Origin: Ardenticatenaceae bacterium
GTDB lineage: Bacteria; Chloroflexota; Anaerolineae; Promineifilales; Promineifilaceae
NCBI GenBank assembly: GCA_020634435.1
Contig: JACKBS010000005.1
Span: 310,001-374,000 of the forward strand
Direction of reading: 5' to 3'
DNA length: 64,000 nucleotides
Position numbers and translations under genes: made by a program
Part shown: positions 17,071 to 25,633 of the stretch, one piece after another
How the letters are laid out: every line of letters begins with the position of its first letter
Numbering within the stretch: the first letter of the stretch is position 1
The notes under the pieces: generated by a model
What the model was told of the DNA's origin: nothing
Databases searched by the model: none
The model's input: only the letters and a program-made list of their open reading frames with translations

Positions 17071-17122
17071 CGTAAATCGGATTGTTAATCCGATAGTCGG
17101 ATTAGCAATCCGACCTACGATT
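17071..17122. repeat. Palindromic element, TCGGATTGxTAATCCGA family
   Basis: Two adjacent palindromes TCGGATTGTTAATCCGA and GTCGGATTAGCAATCCGAC (about 17077-17114) with flanking GTAAATC and CTACGATTT. It lies between the two repeat-protein genes, just upstream of the ribosome binding site of the second. Confidence 0.75.
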
Positions 17123-17147
17123 TTCATTAGAACTGCGGCAGGTTAGG

Positions 17148-17852
17148 TTACAGCAGTTGAATCGTTTCTTGGAACAGCTCGTCATCCACGCCTTCGATGG
17201 CCATTTGGACAAAGGTATCGCCGTCAAGTTCGTGGATAAAATCGGCCGTTTTCATTTTCTCGATGAAATTGATATCCACGCCTTCAACACCTAGCTGCAC
17301 GATATGGTCGCCGGTAAGGCCGGGCAGGTGCAGGCCATCGACTGCGCGCAGAAAGTCCGGGTCTACCCCCTCAACCGCCAGCTGCACGATGTGATCCGCG
17401 TCGAGGGGCAGGTTTTCCAGTTCAGCCAGGGTGCGAATGAAATCGGGGTCTGTGCCTTCAATGCCCAGGGTGACGATGTGATCACCGGTAAGGGTGGCAT
17501 TCTTTAGCTGGCTAACGGCCGTTATAAAGTCCGGGTCCACGCCCTCGATAGCCATCTGCACAATATGGTCGCCGGTCAGCTTGGTATGCGGCAGCTGCCG
17601 CACCGCACGAATAAAATTGGGGTCAACGCCTTCACGGTTGAGTTGAAGAATATGCTCGGCGGTGAGTTTGGGGCTGCCCTTGGGCATTTTGGTGGGTACA
17701 GGCGGCACGGGTGGCACAGCCGGTGGGGCAACCGGATGCGGGGGGATGGATACGGCCGTATCTCCCAACGCCTCTAGCAACAAATCCGCCTCATCCACGG
17801 TGATTTTACCTTTTTGCAGCATCTCTAAAATTTGGGCTCGTTCTTCCTTCAT
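17148..17852 (-). CDS. SHOCT-like protein with six 29-residue EGVDPDF repeats
   Basis: 234 residues from the ATG at 17852, which follows GAAGGAGAACGTGAT; an upstream start at 17897 is weaker. The helical hairpin (ILEMLQKGKITVDEADLLLEAL) is at residues 8-29. A Pro-rich linker (PPAVPPVPPVP) follows, then six units of the type L-T-G-D-H-I-V-Q-M-A-I-E-G-V-D-P-D-F-I. The architecture mirrors the 403-residue neighbour but the repeats carry EGVD in place of IHxVRP. They are therefore paralogues that diverged in the exposed repeat surface. No catalytic residues are evident. It is the middle gene of the operon. Confidence 0.85.
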   Translation of the reverse strand: MKEERAQILEMLQKGKITVDEADLLLEALGDTAVSIPPHPVAPPAVPPVPPVPTKMPKGSPKLTAEHILQLNREGVDPNFIRAVRQLPHTKLTGDHIVQMAIEGVDPDFITAVSQLKNATLTGDHIVTLGIEGTDPDFIRTLAELENLPLDADHIVQLAVEGVDPDFLRAVDGLHLPGLTGDHIVQLGVEGVDINFIEKMKTADFIHELDGDTFVQMAIEGVDDELFQETIQLL

Positions 17853-17969
17853 ATCACGTTCTCCTTCATTTCGGCAGCAGGCAGCGGGCAACAGCACCAG
17901 AAGAGTGGTGTGGAGACGGCCGTTCCTGCAAACGGTGAATCAGTTTTCGGTTTAAGTGTTGGCTGCGTT

Positions 17970-18374
17970 TTATGCTGCGGGCTTCAGCTGCTTCAGCAGC
18001 TGCGCCGCTTCATGAACATCAATCTCGCCGCGATCCACCCGGGCCAGGATTTCCTGGCGGCTTTGGCGCAGCGCTTCATCGGTGGCGGCTGGTTCAACAT
18101 CCTTGTTTTCAAAGCCCAGCGCCTCTACAATTTCGTTCAGGCGGTTGCGGATGGTCCAATAAGACATGCCAATCTCCCGCTCCATCTCCTTGACGTTGCC
18201 TTTGTTCTTGACAAACAGTTCCAGAAAGTGGAGATTTTCGGGGGAGAGTTTAGAAAAAATGTTGGGCGTAAATTCCCCAACGACCATCGTGCCACAGCTG
18301 CGGCAGGTTTGTTGGGTTACGACCAGCTCACCGGCACAGGCGGGGCATTTTTCGAGCAACTTGCGCATGAACAA
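17970..18374 (-). CDS. DUF2089 zinc-ribbon HTH regulator
   Basis: 134 residues. Two CxxC pairs (CPAC near 10-13, CRSC near 24-27) form a zinc ribbon, followed by the DUF2089 core (FSKLSPENLHFLELFVKNKG) and a helix-turn-helix (VKEMEREIGMSYWTIRNRL, about residues 61-79). The last ~30 residues (ILARVDRGEIDVHEAAQLLKQL) are the same kind of helical hairpin that opens the two downstream repeat proteins. A second start at Met3 is possible. It heads the operon, and a pair of 15-bp direct repeats in its upstream region is a natural autoregulation target. The partner-binding idea is inference. Confidence 0.88.
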   Translation of the reverse strand: MFMRKLLEKCPACAGELVVTQQTCRSCGTMVVGEFTPNIFSKLSPENLHFLELFVKNKGNVKEMEREIGMSYWTIRNRLNEIVEALGFENKDVEPAATDEALRQSRQEILARVDRGEIDVHEAAQLLKQLKPAA

Positions 18375-18429
18375 AATCCTTCTCAGTGCAATAACTTTTC
18401 AAAATAATTAAACAATGTTGGCAATATAC

Positions 18430-18465
18430 ACAAAAATTTTGGCATTGTCAACAAAAATTTTGGCA
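18430..18465 (-). promoter_or_regulatory. Two 15-bp direct repeats, candidate operator of the DUF2089 operon
   Basis: ACAAAAATTTTGGCA occurs exactly at 18430-18444 and 18451-18465, 21 bases apart start to start, so both copies face the same side of the helix. Each copy has a palindromic core AAAATTTT. They are 56-91 bases upstream of the DUF2089 start. Confidence 0.65.
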
Positions 18466-18471
18466 AAAATA

Positions 18472-18511
18472 CTTAATTGGCCCAAATTTCGCAAAATCTG
18501 GGCCAATTAAG
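18472..18511 (-). terminator. Rho-independent terminator of mgtE
   Basis: Perfect 13-bp arms CTTAATTGGCCCA (18472-18484) and TGGGCCAATTAAG (18499-18511). On the minus strand the stem is followed by TATTTTTG. It lies 12 bases after the mgtE stop. Confidence 0.85.
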
Positions 18512-18522
18512 AACAGTTATGT

Positions 18523-19875
18523 CTACTTCAGGCTCAAAACAATCCCGGCCACGGTAAAATAGATAAACAGACCGGTCGCATCCACCAGCGTTGTCATGGC
18601 CGGGCCAGACACCACCGTCGGATCGATCTTCAACTTATGCGCCAGCAGCGGCAGCACCGACCCCAACACATTGGCCCATACCACGATCACAAAGATGGCC
18701 GCAGCCACCGTCAGCGCCACGCCCGACCCGGTATGCCACAAAAGGGCACGGCCGTATGCCACAACGCCCATCCCCAGGCCCAACAACAAACCAACCTGCA
18801 ATTCGTGCCACAATGGTTTGAACACCTTCTTTTTGTCCATTTCCCCCAAGGCCAATGCACGAATGATGGTGCTGGTGGTTTGCGAACCAGCATTGCCGCC
18901 CGTGCCAATGAGCAAGGGAATGAAAAACGCCAGGGAAACAACCGTAGCCAGTTCCTCCTCAAAGTGGCGCAGCACGGTGCCGGTTAACGTTTCAGTGATA
19001 AACAACAGCAGCAGCCAGCCTATCCGCTTGCGGAACACAGTGAGAGCGGTTGTTTCCAGATAGGGCTTGTCCAACGGCTCAGATGCACCCAAGCGTTGGA
19101 TATCTTCAGTTGCTTCCTGCACCAGCACGTCAATCACGTCGTCTACGGTTATTACCCCAACCAACGAGCCATCATCAGCAACAACCGGCAGCGCCAGCAA
19201 ATCATAGCGGGCGACCAACCGGGCCACTTGCTCCTGATCCACCCCCACCGGCACAGAGATGACTTCCTGGTCCATCACATCTTTGAGCATGGCCGAGGGC
19301 GCGGCCATCACGAGTTGGCGAAAGCTAATCTCGCCCGAAAGCTTGCCGTGTTGATCCACGATGAAGAGTTGATAGATTTCTTCAGAGTCCGGCTTGAGCG
19401 TGCGAATGGCATCCAGGGCGTCGGCCACCGTCATGCGGCGGCGCAAAACCAGGTGCGAAGAGGTCATGAGACCCCCGGCACTGTCTTGCGGGTGAACTAG
19501 CAACGGCCGTACTTCGTTCGGGTCTTCTAGTTGCGATAAAATCGTATCAACTTGAGCCTCTTGCAGCTCAGCCAGCAGATCAGCCGCCTCATCCGGCTCC
19601 ATCGCATCGACAATTCGGGCCAGATCATCAAGCGCCAGGTTGTCAATTAGACGCGCCGCATCTTCATCAGCCATTTCTTCCAGAATATCGGCCGAATCAC
19701 CGGGGTCTAATTGGGGCAGCAGCGCTGTCTGTTCCGCTGTATCTAATTCCGAGAACAGATCAGCCTGATCCGGCGCGCGCAGCGACTCGATTAGCGCCAC
19801 AGCGCTAGCGAGATCACCCTGCTCAAGCAGAGCGCGCACCTGTGCCAATACATCATCAAGAGTTACCTGTAACAT
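18523..19875 (-). CDS. mgtE: MgtE magnesium transporter
   Basis: 450 residues in the usual order: helical N domain (1-130, with repeated LDP/ADxLEEM-type helices), two CBS domains (about 135-255), then five membrane helices (about 285-450). The gating region and pore sequence are recognisable (FIPLLIGTGGNAGSQ and the GSVLPLLAHKLKIDPTVVSGP segment). The family imports Mg2+ and closes when the cytosolic domains bind Mg2+. It has its own terminator and a long leader with three hairpins, the last of which holds the ribosome binding site. Confidence 0.95.
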   Translation of the reverse strand: MLQVTLDDVLAQVRALLEQGDLASAVALIESLRAPDQADLFSELDTAEQTALLPQLDPGDSADILEEMADEDAARLIDNLALDDLARIVDAMEPDEAADLLAELQEAQVDTILSQLEDPNEVRPLLVHPQDSAGGLMTSSHLVLRRRMTVADALDAIRTLKPDSEEIYQLFIVDQHGKLSGEISFRQLVMAAPSAMLKDVMDQEVISVPVGVDQEQVARLVARYDLLALPVVADDGSLVGVITVDDVIDVLVQEATEDIQRLGASEPLDKPYLETTALTVFRKRIGWLLLLFITETLTGTVLRHFEEELATVVSLAFFIPLLIGTGGNAGSQTTSTIIRALALGEMDKKKVFKPLWHELQVGLLLGLGMGVVAYGRALLWHTGSGVALTVAAAIFVIVVWANVLGSVLPLLAHKLKIDPTVVSGPAMTTLVDATGLFIYFTVAGIVLSLK

Positions 19876-19881
19876 TGGACA

Positions 19882-19979
19882 CCTCCAGGATATGGATTCC
19901 CTGGAGGCGGAAAAGGAGCTGCCAACCAGGGGAATTTATTTAGTTGGCAGGTCTGGCCACCGTCTAGGACTAGGGCCAG
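19882..19979 (-). promoter_or_regulatory. Structured 5' leader of mgtE (three hairpins)
   Basis: On the minus strand three stems precede the start: CTGGCC/GGCCAG (19953-19958 with 19974-19979), TGCCAAC/GTTGGCA (19920-19926 with 19943-19949), and CCTCCAGG/CCTGGAGG (19882-19889 with 19900-19907). The last stem contains the GGAGG of the ribosome binding site six bases from the ATG. This suggests a translational switch. I do not see the conserved core of the M-box Mg2+ riboswitch, so it is either a different element or a simple attenuator. Confidence 0.5.
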
Positions 19980-20184
19980 GGTCAGAAAGTTGGTTCATTT
20001 CCTTATTTCGGCTCACTGATAGAGTCTGATAAATTATGCAAAGAACTGCTGATTGGAATTATAGACCTGTTCTCATTCCGCACAATAGTTCGTCACCTAC
20101 GAAATTGTTTGTCAGTGGCAATTAAGGGGCAATTATTCTCATGGGTGGACAGCCTAAGCGTGTTTGTATAAACTAATTTATTCA

Positions 20185-20202
20185 GTTAGATGATTATCTA
20201 AC
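20185..20202 (+). promoter_or_regulatory. 18-bp palindromic operator upstream of the ABC exporter
   Basis: GTTAGATGATTATCTAAC: 7-bp arms around GATT, ~60 bases upstream of the exporter start. TTAGAT..ATCTAA palindromes are common targets of MarR-like repressors of drug exporters. A possible -10 (TATAAA, 20167-20172) is just upstream. No regulator gene is adjacent. Confidence 0.55.
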
Positions 20203-20262
20203 GAAGCAGCTATTCCGGGGCTGTGTACTGGGATTAATTGTACTATCTTGGAGGACAAATTT

Positions 20263-22041
20263 ATGAAGGAAGATACCGTCTATCGACGATTGCTGAGGTA
20301 TCTGAAGCCCTATTGGAAGCAGGTGCTTCTGGCTTACCTCTCCATGCTATTTGCCACCCTGCTCAACTTATTTGTGCCGCAAATTATTAAAGACGCCATC
20401 GACAACGGCCTGACCGCTGGCGAAGCCCGCGCTTTGTTTGTGGCCGGAGGCATCATTTTGGGCATTGCGGTGGTGCGTGGCATCGCCGGGTACGGCCAGT
20501 TTTTCTACGGCGAGTGGCTCACCCATCGCGTTTCTTACGATCTGCGCAACGATTTTTACAACAGCGTCCAAGCGCTGCCTTTTAGCTTTCACGATCGCAC
20601 CCTAACTGGCGATCTCATGAGCCGGGCCACGAGCGATATTGCCGAAACAGAGCGCTTTGTCGGCTCTGGGCTGATGGGGCTAATTTCCACCATCTTGCTG
20701 CTGCTGGGTGTGATTGTGGCCATGCTGTTGGAATCGGTTCAGCTTTCCCTGCTGGGGCTTATCCCTGTGCCGCTGCTCATCTACGCCACGATCCGCTTTG
20801 GCAACACGGTTCGCCCCATGTTTAACCTGATTCAAGAGCAGATGGGGACGCTCTCCTCAATCATGCAGGAAAGCATGACGGGAATCCACGTGGTGAAAGC
20901 GTTTGCCCGTGAACCACACGAGCTGGCCAAATTTGATGAGCAAAATAACGAATGGTTCGATCGCCGCTATGGCCTCATTAAGGTGTGGGCTAACAACTGG
21001 CCGCTGTTTACCTTTTTGGTTGCCGCGTCTATTTTCTTGCTGCTGTGGTTTGGCGGTCCGGCAGCGCTAGACGGCCGTATCACCGTAGGCACATTGTTTG
21101 CCCTCATCTCTTACGTGCTGATGTTGGGTGCGCCGGTACAGCGATTAGGCTTCTTGGTGAATCTGGCGGCTACTGCCGGAGCCAGCTCCAAGCGCGTCTT
21201 TGACATCATCGACACGCCCAGCGAAATTGAAGAGGCAGAAGATGCCGTCTGGCTGGAGCGGTTGGATGGAGGCGTTGCGTTCGAGGATGTGTACTTTGCG
21301 TATCGTGAAGACAGGTCTATTTTGGAAGCGATTTCTTTCCAGGCAAAGCCTGGCCAAACGGTAGCCCTAATCGGCCCCACCGGTTCCGGCAAATCGACCA
21401 TCACCAACTTAATTCCCCGCTTTTACGATGCAACCTCAGGCCAAATTTTGGTTGATGGTGTAGATGTACGCTCAGTACAGGTACAGTCACTGCGACGGCA
21501 AATTGGCATTGTGTTGCAAGATCCGTTTTTGTTTAGCCAGACAGTGGCCGAAAACATCGCCTACGGCCGTCCCAATGCCCCAATGGATGAAATTATCGCT
21601 GCCGCCAAAGCGGCCCGCGCCCACGGCTTCATCTCTGAAATGCCCGATGGCTACGACACGCGCGTTGGCGAACGTGGCGTCACGCTCAGCGGCGGGCAGA
21701 AGCAGCGCATTGCCATTGCCCGCGCCCTGATTACTGATCCGCGCATCTTGATTTTGGACGACTCCACGAGCAGTGTAGACACCGAAACCGAGCATCTCAT
21801 CCAGGAAGCGCTGGCGGTGTTGATGGAAGGGCGCACAACATTTGTCATCGCCCAGCGGCTGCTGACGCTGAAAAATGCGGACCAGATTCTGGTGTTGGAC
21901 AACGGCCGTATCGTCCAGCGTGGCTCTCACCAACAGCTCCTGACCGAGGGTGGTCTTTACCGCCAAATCTATGATTTACAGCTCAAAGACCAGGAAGCGT
22001 TTGTGGCTCTGGAAGCGGAAATGGAAGGAGGTGCCCGATGA
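20263..22041 (+). CDS. ABC exporter half-transporter with degenerate ATPase site
   Basis: 592 residues from the ATG at 20263, which follows TTGGAGGACAAATTT. Six membrane helices (1-310) are fused to an ATP-binding domain: Walker A GPTGSGKST, Q-loop VLQDPFLF, signature LSGGQKQR, Walker B ILILDD and switch region VIAQRL. The catalytic Glu after Walker B is Asp and the switch His is Gln, so this subunit's own site is non-catalytic, as in heterodimeric exporters of the BmrCD/TM287-288 kind. It overlaps the next gene at ATGA (22038-22041), consistent with a 1:1 partner. Substrate: lipid, peptide or drug, not resolvable. Confidence 0.93.
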   Translation: MKEDTVYRRLLRYLKPYWKQVLLAYLSMLFATLLNLFVPQIIKDAIDNGLTAGEARALFVAGGIILGIAVVRGIAGYGQFFYGEWLTHRVSYDLRNDFYNSVQALPFSFHDRTLTGDLMSRATSDIAETERFVGSGLMGLISTILLLLGVIVAMLLESVQLSLLGLIPVPLLIYATIRFGNTVRPMFNLIQEQMGTLSSIMQESMTGIHVVKAFAREPHELAKFDEQNNEWFDRRYGLIKVWANNWPLFTFLVAASIFLLLWFGGPAALDGRITVGTLFALISYVLMLGAPVQRLGFLVNLAATAGASSKRVFDIIDTPSEIEEAEDAVWLERLDGGVAFEDVYFAYREDRSILEAISFQAKPGQTVALIGPTGSGKSTITNLIPRFYDATSGQILVDGVDVRSVQVQSLRRQIGIVLQDPFLFSQTVAENIAYGRPNAPMDEIIAAAKAARAHGFISEMPDGYDTRVGERGVTLSGGQKQRIAIARALITDPRILILDDSTSSVDTETEHLIQEALAVLMEGRTTFVIAQRLLTLKNADQILVLDNGRIVQRGSHQQLLTEGGLYRQIYDLQLKDQEAFVALEAEMEGGAR

Positions 22042-23960
22042 CCATTCAACCCAAGCAGCAAAAAAATGGGAACCGCAACGGCCGTTCCCATGAAAAAGAA
22101 TTTGATCCCCGCGTCGGCATCGAGGAACAGGAACGGCGCGACCGTGAAGAGCGCATCCGGGCACTGCTTAAGGAAGATGATGACGATATGTTGGGCAAGG
22201 CGTACGACGGCCGTTTGGTCCGGCGGTTGTTGGGGTATATGCGGCCGTACATGTCCCAGCTCATCCTGGCCATTGTACTCATGATCAGCAGCTCCTTGCT
22301 GGCGGTGGCCCAACCATCCATCGTGGGCAAGGCCATCGACGACGGCATTCGCGCCAACCAATTTGGCACCCTGCGGCTGTGGACGGGCTTGTTTGCCGCG
22401 GCAGCCCTCAGCGAATGGGTCACTAACCGGTTCCGCATCGCCGTCATGGCCTACGTTGGCACCAAGGTAGTCGCCGATTACCGCAGCGATTTGTTCCGCC
22501 ACCTGCACACGCTGTCGCTCAACTTTCACAACAACTACAGCGTAGGCCGCCTGATGAGCCGCCTGATTAGCGATGTGGGCGTGCTGCAAGACTTCATCAC
22601 CTGGTCAATCACCGGCCTGTTCCGCTCCTTTTTCACGCTGACGGGTATTATCATTGCCATGCTGATTTTGAACTGGCGGCTGGCCCTGGTGACCTTTGCC
22701 GTGCTCCCGCTGATGGTAGCCTTGACCAACTACTGGCGAACGCGGGTGCGCGGCGCTTACCGGGCCACGCGGCAGCGGCTGTCGCTCATCAATGGCTACC
22801 TGAACGAATCCATTTCTGGCATTCGCGTCACCAAAAGCTTCAACCGCGAAGCCAAAAACAGCCAGCACTTTGACGATCTCAACTACTCCTTCTTCGATGC
22901 CAACGTAGATGCCAGCCGTCTGGCGGCCATCTTCTTCCCTGGGGTTGATTTTATGGGGTCATTGGCCACGGCACTGGTTGTGGGCATCGGCGGTTATCTG
23001 GTGCTGGGCGATGCGCTCACCACAGGGACGCTGGTGGCCTTTGTGCTATACATCGACCGTTTCTTCGACCCGATTCGCGAACTGGCACAGCGGTACAACA
23101 CCTTCCAGGCAACAATGGCTGCCAGCGAGCGCGTCTTTGGCCTGCTGGACACCAAGCCCGATCTGCTGGATGCACCGGACGCCCACCCCTTGCCACCCGT
23201 ACAAGGGCATGTCGCTTTCAGTGATGTGAAGTTTAGCTATCAGGATGGCGTGCCGGTATTGCAAGGCATTACGCTAAAAGCCAAACCAGGCCAGCGCATC
23301 GCGCTGGTCGGCGAGACTGGCGCGGGTAAAAGTACCATCATCCGGCTCATCTCGCGCTTTTTTGACATCACGGATGGCTCGCTACAAATTGATGGCCACG
23401 AGGTAAGCCAGGTAACACAGTCAAGTTTGCGCAGTCAGTTGGGGATTGTTCTGCAAGATACGTTCCTGTTTACGGGCACGATTGAGGACAATATTCGTTA
23501 CGGCCGTCTTGAGGCCACCGATGCAGAAGTGATTGCCGCCGCAACGGCCGTTGGTGCCGATGACTTCATTCGCAAGCTGCCAGAAGGGTACCGCACGGAA
23601 GTGGGCGAAAACGGGGTCAACCTCAGCGTTGGCCAGCGGCAGATTCTCTCCTTTGCCCGCGCCCTACTGGCCGATCCGCGCATCCTCATCCTCGATGAGG
23701 CCACCAGCAGCGTAGACACCACCACCGAAAAAGTGATCCAGCAGGCCCTGGACAAGCTGATGGAAGGACGCACCAGTTTTGTCATTGCCCACCGGCTCAG
23801 CACGATTGTGGGGGCCGACCAGATTGTGGTGCTGGATCACGGCCGTATTGTTGAGCAAGGCACCCATGAAGAACTGCTGGCGCAAAAAGGCCGCTACTAC
23901 AACTTGTACACTATGCAGTGGGCGGCTCAAGAAACAAAAAACCACTTCAGCCAAAACTAA
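22038..23960 (+). CDS. ABC exporter half-transporter with catalytic ATPase site
   Basis: 640 residues. An unusual charged N-terminal extension of ~60 residues (many Arg, Glu, Asp) precedes six membrane helices and the ATP-binding domain. Walker A GETGAGKST, Walker B ILILDEATSS and switch VIAHRLST are canonical, but the signature is LSVGQ. The catalytic site would pair this Walker A/B with the partner's intact LSGGQ; the second, degenerate site pairs LSVGQ with the partner's Asp and Gln. This complementary pattern supports an obligate heterodimer. The gene is followed by a strong terminator. Confidence 0.93.
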   Translation: MTIQPKQQKNGNRNGRSHEKEFDPRVGIEEQERRDREERIRALLKEDDDDMLGKAYDGRLVRRLLGYMRPYMSQLILAIVLMISSSLLAVAQPSIVGKAIDDGIRANQFGTLRLWTGLFAAAALSEWVTNRFRIAVMAYVGTKVVADYRSDLFRHLHTLSLNFHNNYSVGRLMSRLISDVGVLQDFITWSITGLFRSFFTLTGIIIAMLILNWRLALVTFAVLPLMVALTNYWRTRVRGAYRATRQRLSLINGYLNESISGIRVTKSFNREAKNSQHFDDLNYSFFDANVDASRLAAIFFPGVDFMGSLATALVVGIGGYLVLGDALTTGTLVAFVLYIDRFFDPIRELAQRYNTFQATMAASERVFGLLDTKPDLLDAPDAHPLPPVQGHVAFSDVKFSYQDGVPVLQGITLKAKPGQRIALVGETGAGKSTIIRLISRFFDITDGSLQIDGHEVSQVTQSSLRSQLGIVLQDTFLFTGTIEDNIRYGRLEATDAEVIAAATAVGADDFIRKLPEGYRTEVGENGVNLSVGQRQILSFARALLADPRILILDEATSSVDTTTEKVIQQALDKLMEGRTSFVIAHRLSTIVGADQIVVLDHGRIVEQGTHEELLAQKGRYYNLYTMQWAAQETKNHFSQN

Positions 23961-23979
23961 AGAGCTTTACACAAAATAA

Positions 23980-24012
23980 AAAGCGCACCGGAAAATGGTG
24001 CGCTTTTTTTGT
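23980..24012. terminator. Bidirectional terminator between ABC exporter and LysM gene
   Basis: Arms AAAGCGCACC (23980-23989) and GGTGCGCTTT (23997-24006) with TTTTTTT after the stem on the plus strand and an A-rich stretch before it (AAAATAAAA), so it works for both convergent genes. Confidence 0.9.
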
Positions 24013-24033
24013 AATTTATTGAAGTTGCTGCGT

Positions 24034-24996
24034 TTAGTTGCCAGGAATCTGCAACGTCTGGCCCACGTAAATCACGTAGGGTGACGTCAGATTGTTGGCC
24101 TCGGCAATGGCAGGCCAGGCAACGCCGTACTGCAAAGAAATCAGGAAGAGGGTTTCACCCGGTTTCACCACATGTGAAAATGCGGGTGCTGGTCCTGGCG
24201 TATTCACCGGAATTTTAAGCTCGCTGCCCACGGTGATCATGTTCGGATTAACCAGCCCGTTAGCCTCGGCAATTTGCACCCAGCTGATGCCAAAGCGCAA
24301 ACCAATGCGGAACAGATTATCCCCTGGCTGTACGATGTAAGTCGTTTCCGTCTGCGGAGATGGCGTGGGGGCAGGCGTTGGGCTAGAAGAGCCACCCGGC
24401 AGCGTAAGCACCTGTCCAACCGTCAACATATTGGGGTTAGCCAGGTTGTTAGCACTGGCAATGGCCACCCAAGAAATGCCATACTTCAGACCGATCCGAT
24501 ACAGGTTTTCCCCGGCGGCTACGGTGTGTGTAGCTGGGATAGTCGTCGTGGTAGTAGTATCGCCCGCAGTGGTATCGGTGGCTGTGTCATCGGCGGTTGT
24601 ATCGCCAGTTGTGTCCGTAGCATCACCAGCACCGCCGCCTGCTTCGCTGCTATCGTCTTGTGTGCTGTCGCCTGTATCCGTGGTCGTGTCACCGCTCGTG
24701 TCGGTGGTGGTGCCATCGCCACTGGTATCGGTCGTGTCACCTGTAGTGTCGCCAGTTGTATCCCCAGACGTATCGCCTGTGTTCCCCTCATCGGTGGTGC
24801 TGCCGTCCGTGGTGCCGGTATCGGCTGTTGTGTCACCACTGGTGTCCACGCCACCGCCAACGTCAGGGTCTTCGACCTGTTCATTTTCGTTGGCTGTGTC
24901 ATCGGTACCGCCAAGCGGCCGTTCACAAGCAACCGCAAACAAACTGATTACAATCAACAATGTTAGTAAGCTAATTAAACGCCGCTGGGAAACCAT
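24034..24996 (-). CDS. Lipoprotein with three LysM domains and an Asp/Thr/Gly-rich linker
   Basis: 320 residues from the ATG at 24996, which is preceded by GGAGGTACAAG. An upstream in-frame start is ignored because it breaks the signal peptide. The signal sequence ends in a lipobox LFAVAC, so Cys20 or so is lipidated. Then comes ~110 residues of low-complexity linker made of DTSGDTT-type units, probably disordered. Three LysM domains follow (each ~45 residues, starting HTVAAGENLYRIG, YIVQPGDNLFRIG and HVVKPGETLFLIS). LysM binds N-acetylglucosamine polymers, so the protein likely tethers the cell surface to peptidoglycan or another glycan. No enzymatic domain is present. Confidence 0.92.
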   Translation of the reverse strand: MVSQRRLISLLTLLIVISLFAVACERPLGGTDDTANENEQVEDPDVGGGVDTSGDTTADTGTTDGSTTDEGNTGDTSGDTTGDTTGDTTDTSGDGTTTDTSGDTTTDTGDSTQDDSSEAGGGAGDATDTTGDTTADDTATDTTAGDTTTTTTIPATHTVAAGENLYRIGLKYGISWVAIASANNLANPNMLTVGQVLTLPGGSSSPTPAPTPSPQTETTYIVQPGDNLFRIGLRFGISWVQIAEANGLVNPNMITVGSELKIPVNTPGPAPAFSHVVKPGETLFLISLQYGVAWPAIAEANNLTSPYVIYVGQTLQIPGN

Positions 24997-25633
24997 CTTG
25001 TACCTCCACAAAACTGACGATTGACTCAAAAGCACCGCATGCGCCTGGGTGCTGCTGAGCGGGTTGATTTTGCCAAAATTGCCGGAAAAATCGCCCCTGC
25101 TACATTAACATAACCAATAATGCGCTTACTATAGCACGTTCCCTGCTTTACGTAAAGTTATTTGTAAAATTATTTTGATGCGTTTACCGCTTTGCCACCG
25201 ACTTATTTAGCGACTGAGCCACAGGCTATGCTATAATCGCAAATAGCTTTGGCAAACTCAACCAAATCATCTGCTGTACAGCTTCACAGGTTGATGAGCC
25301 AACTGCATGTATTGAAAGCGTAAGTGAGTCAGTTTAGAGGGTAATCCGCGTATATTTTGGTTAACAGCATGGAACATTTACCGAAATTTCACCATTGCCT
25401 GCTGCGTCTGGTGTATGCTCTAAGGGCACAATGAGTCAACGATATGTTATCGTAAACGCCCTCAACCGGTGCATGAGATAAACAGGGATTTCACTTAATA
25501 ACACGCGTAAGAATATTCATATAGGGTTCTTTGCAAACGGCCGTATCCACACAACATTCATCTATTTGCTGAAACGTATTGGGGGTTCTCGGAGCATCGG
25601 CTGGCTTAACCATTCTTTCAAGAAGTTATCTTT
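24997..25633. other. Long divergent intergenic region without a recognised gene
   Basis: Between the LysM gene (minus) and the sensor protein (plus). AT-richer than its surroundings. It holds a 12-bp perfect palindrome CTTTACGTAAAG (25146-25157) and one ACGGCCGT octamer near 25539. Nothing in it reads as coding or as a known RNA. Confidence 0.5.

Noticed and set aside
15847..17852. CRISPR-like regular DNA repetition
   Set aside because: The ~84-87-base periodicity comes from protein repeats in frame; there are no unique spacers and the repeats diverge at third positions.
19876..20262. M-box or other known Mg2+ riboswitch
   Set aside because: The conserved M-box core could not be found by eye; only three simple stems are visible, so it is reported as an unidentified leader.
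24164..24184. Possible parS site (GTTTCACCACATGTGAAAA)
   Set aside because: The half-sites are wrongly spaced compared with TGTTTCACGTGAAACA, and it is inside a coding region far from parAB. No parS consensus was seen near 3.9-6 kb.
24365..25024. Val/Ser-rich open frame opposite the LysM gene
   Set aside because: It is the antisense of the Asp/Thr/Gly low-complexity linker; the lipobox and LysM domains on the other strand are decisive.
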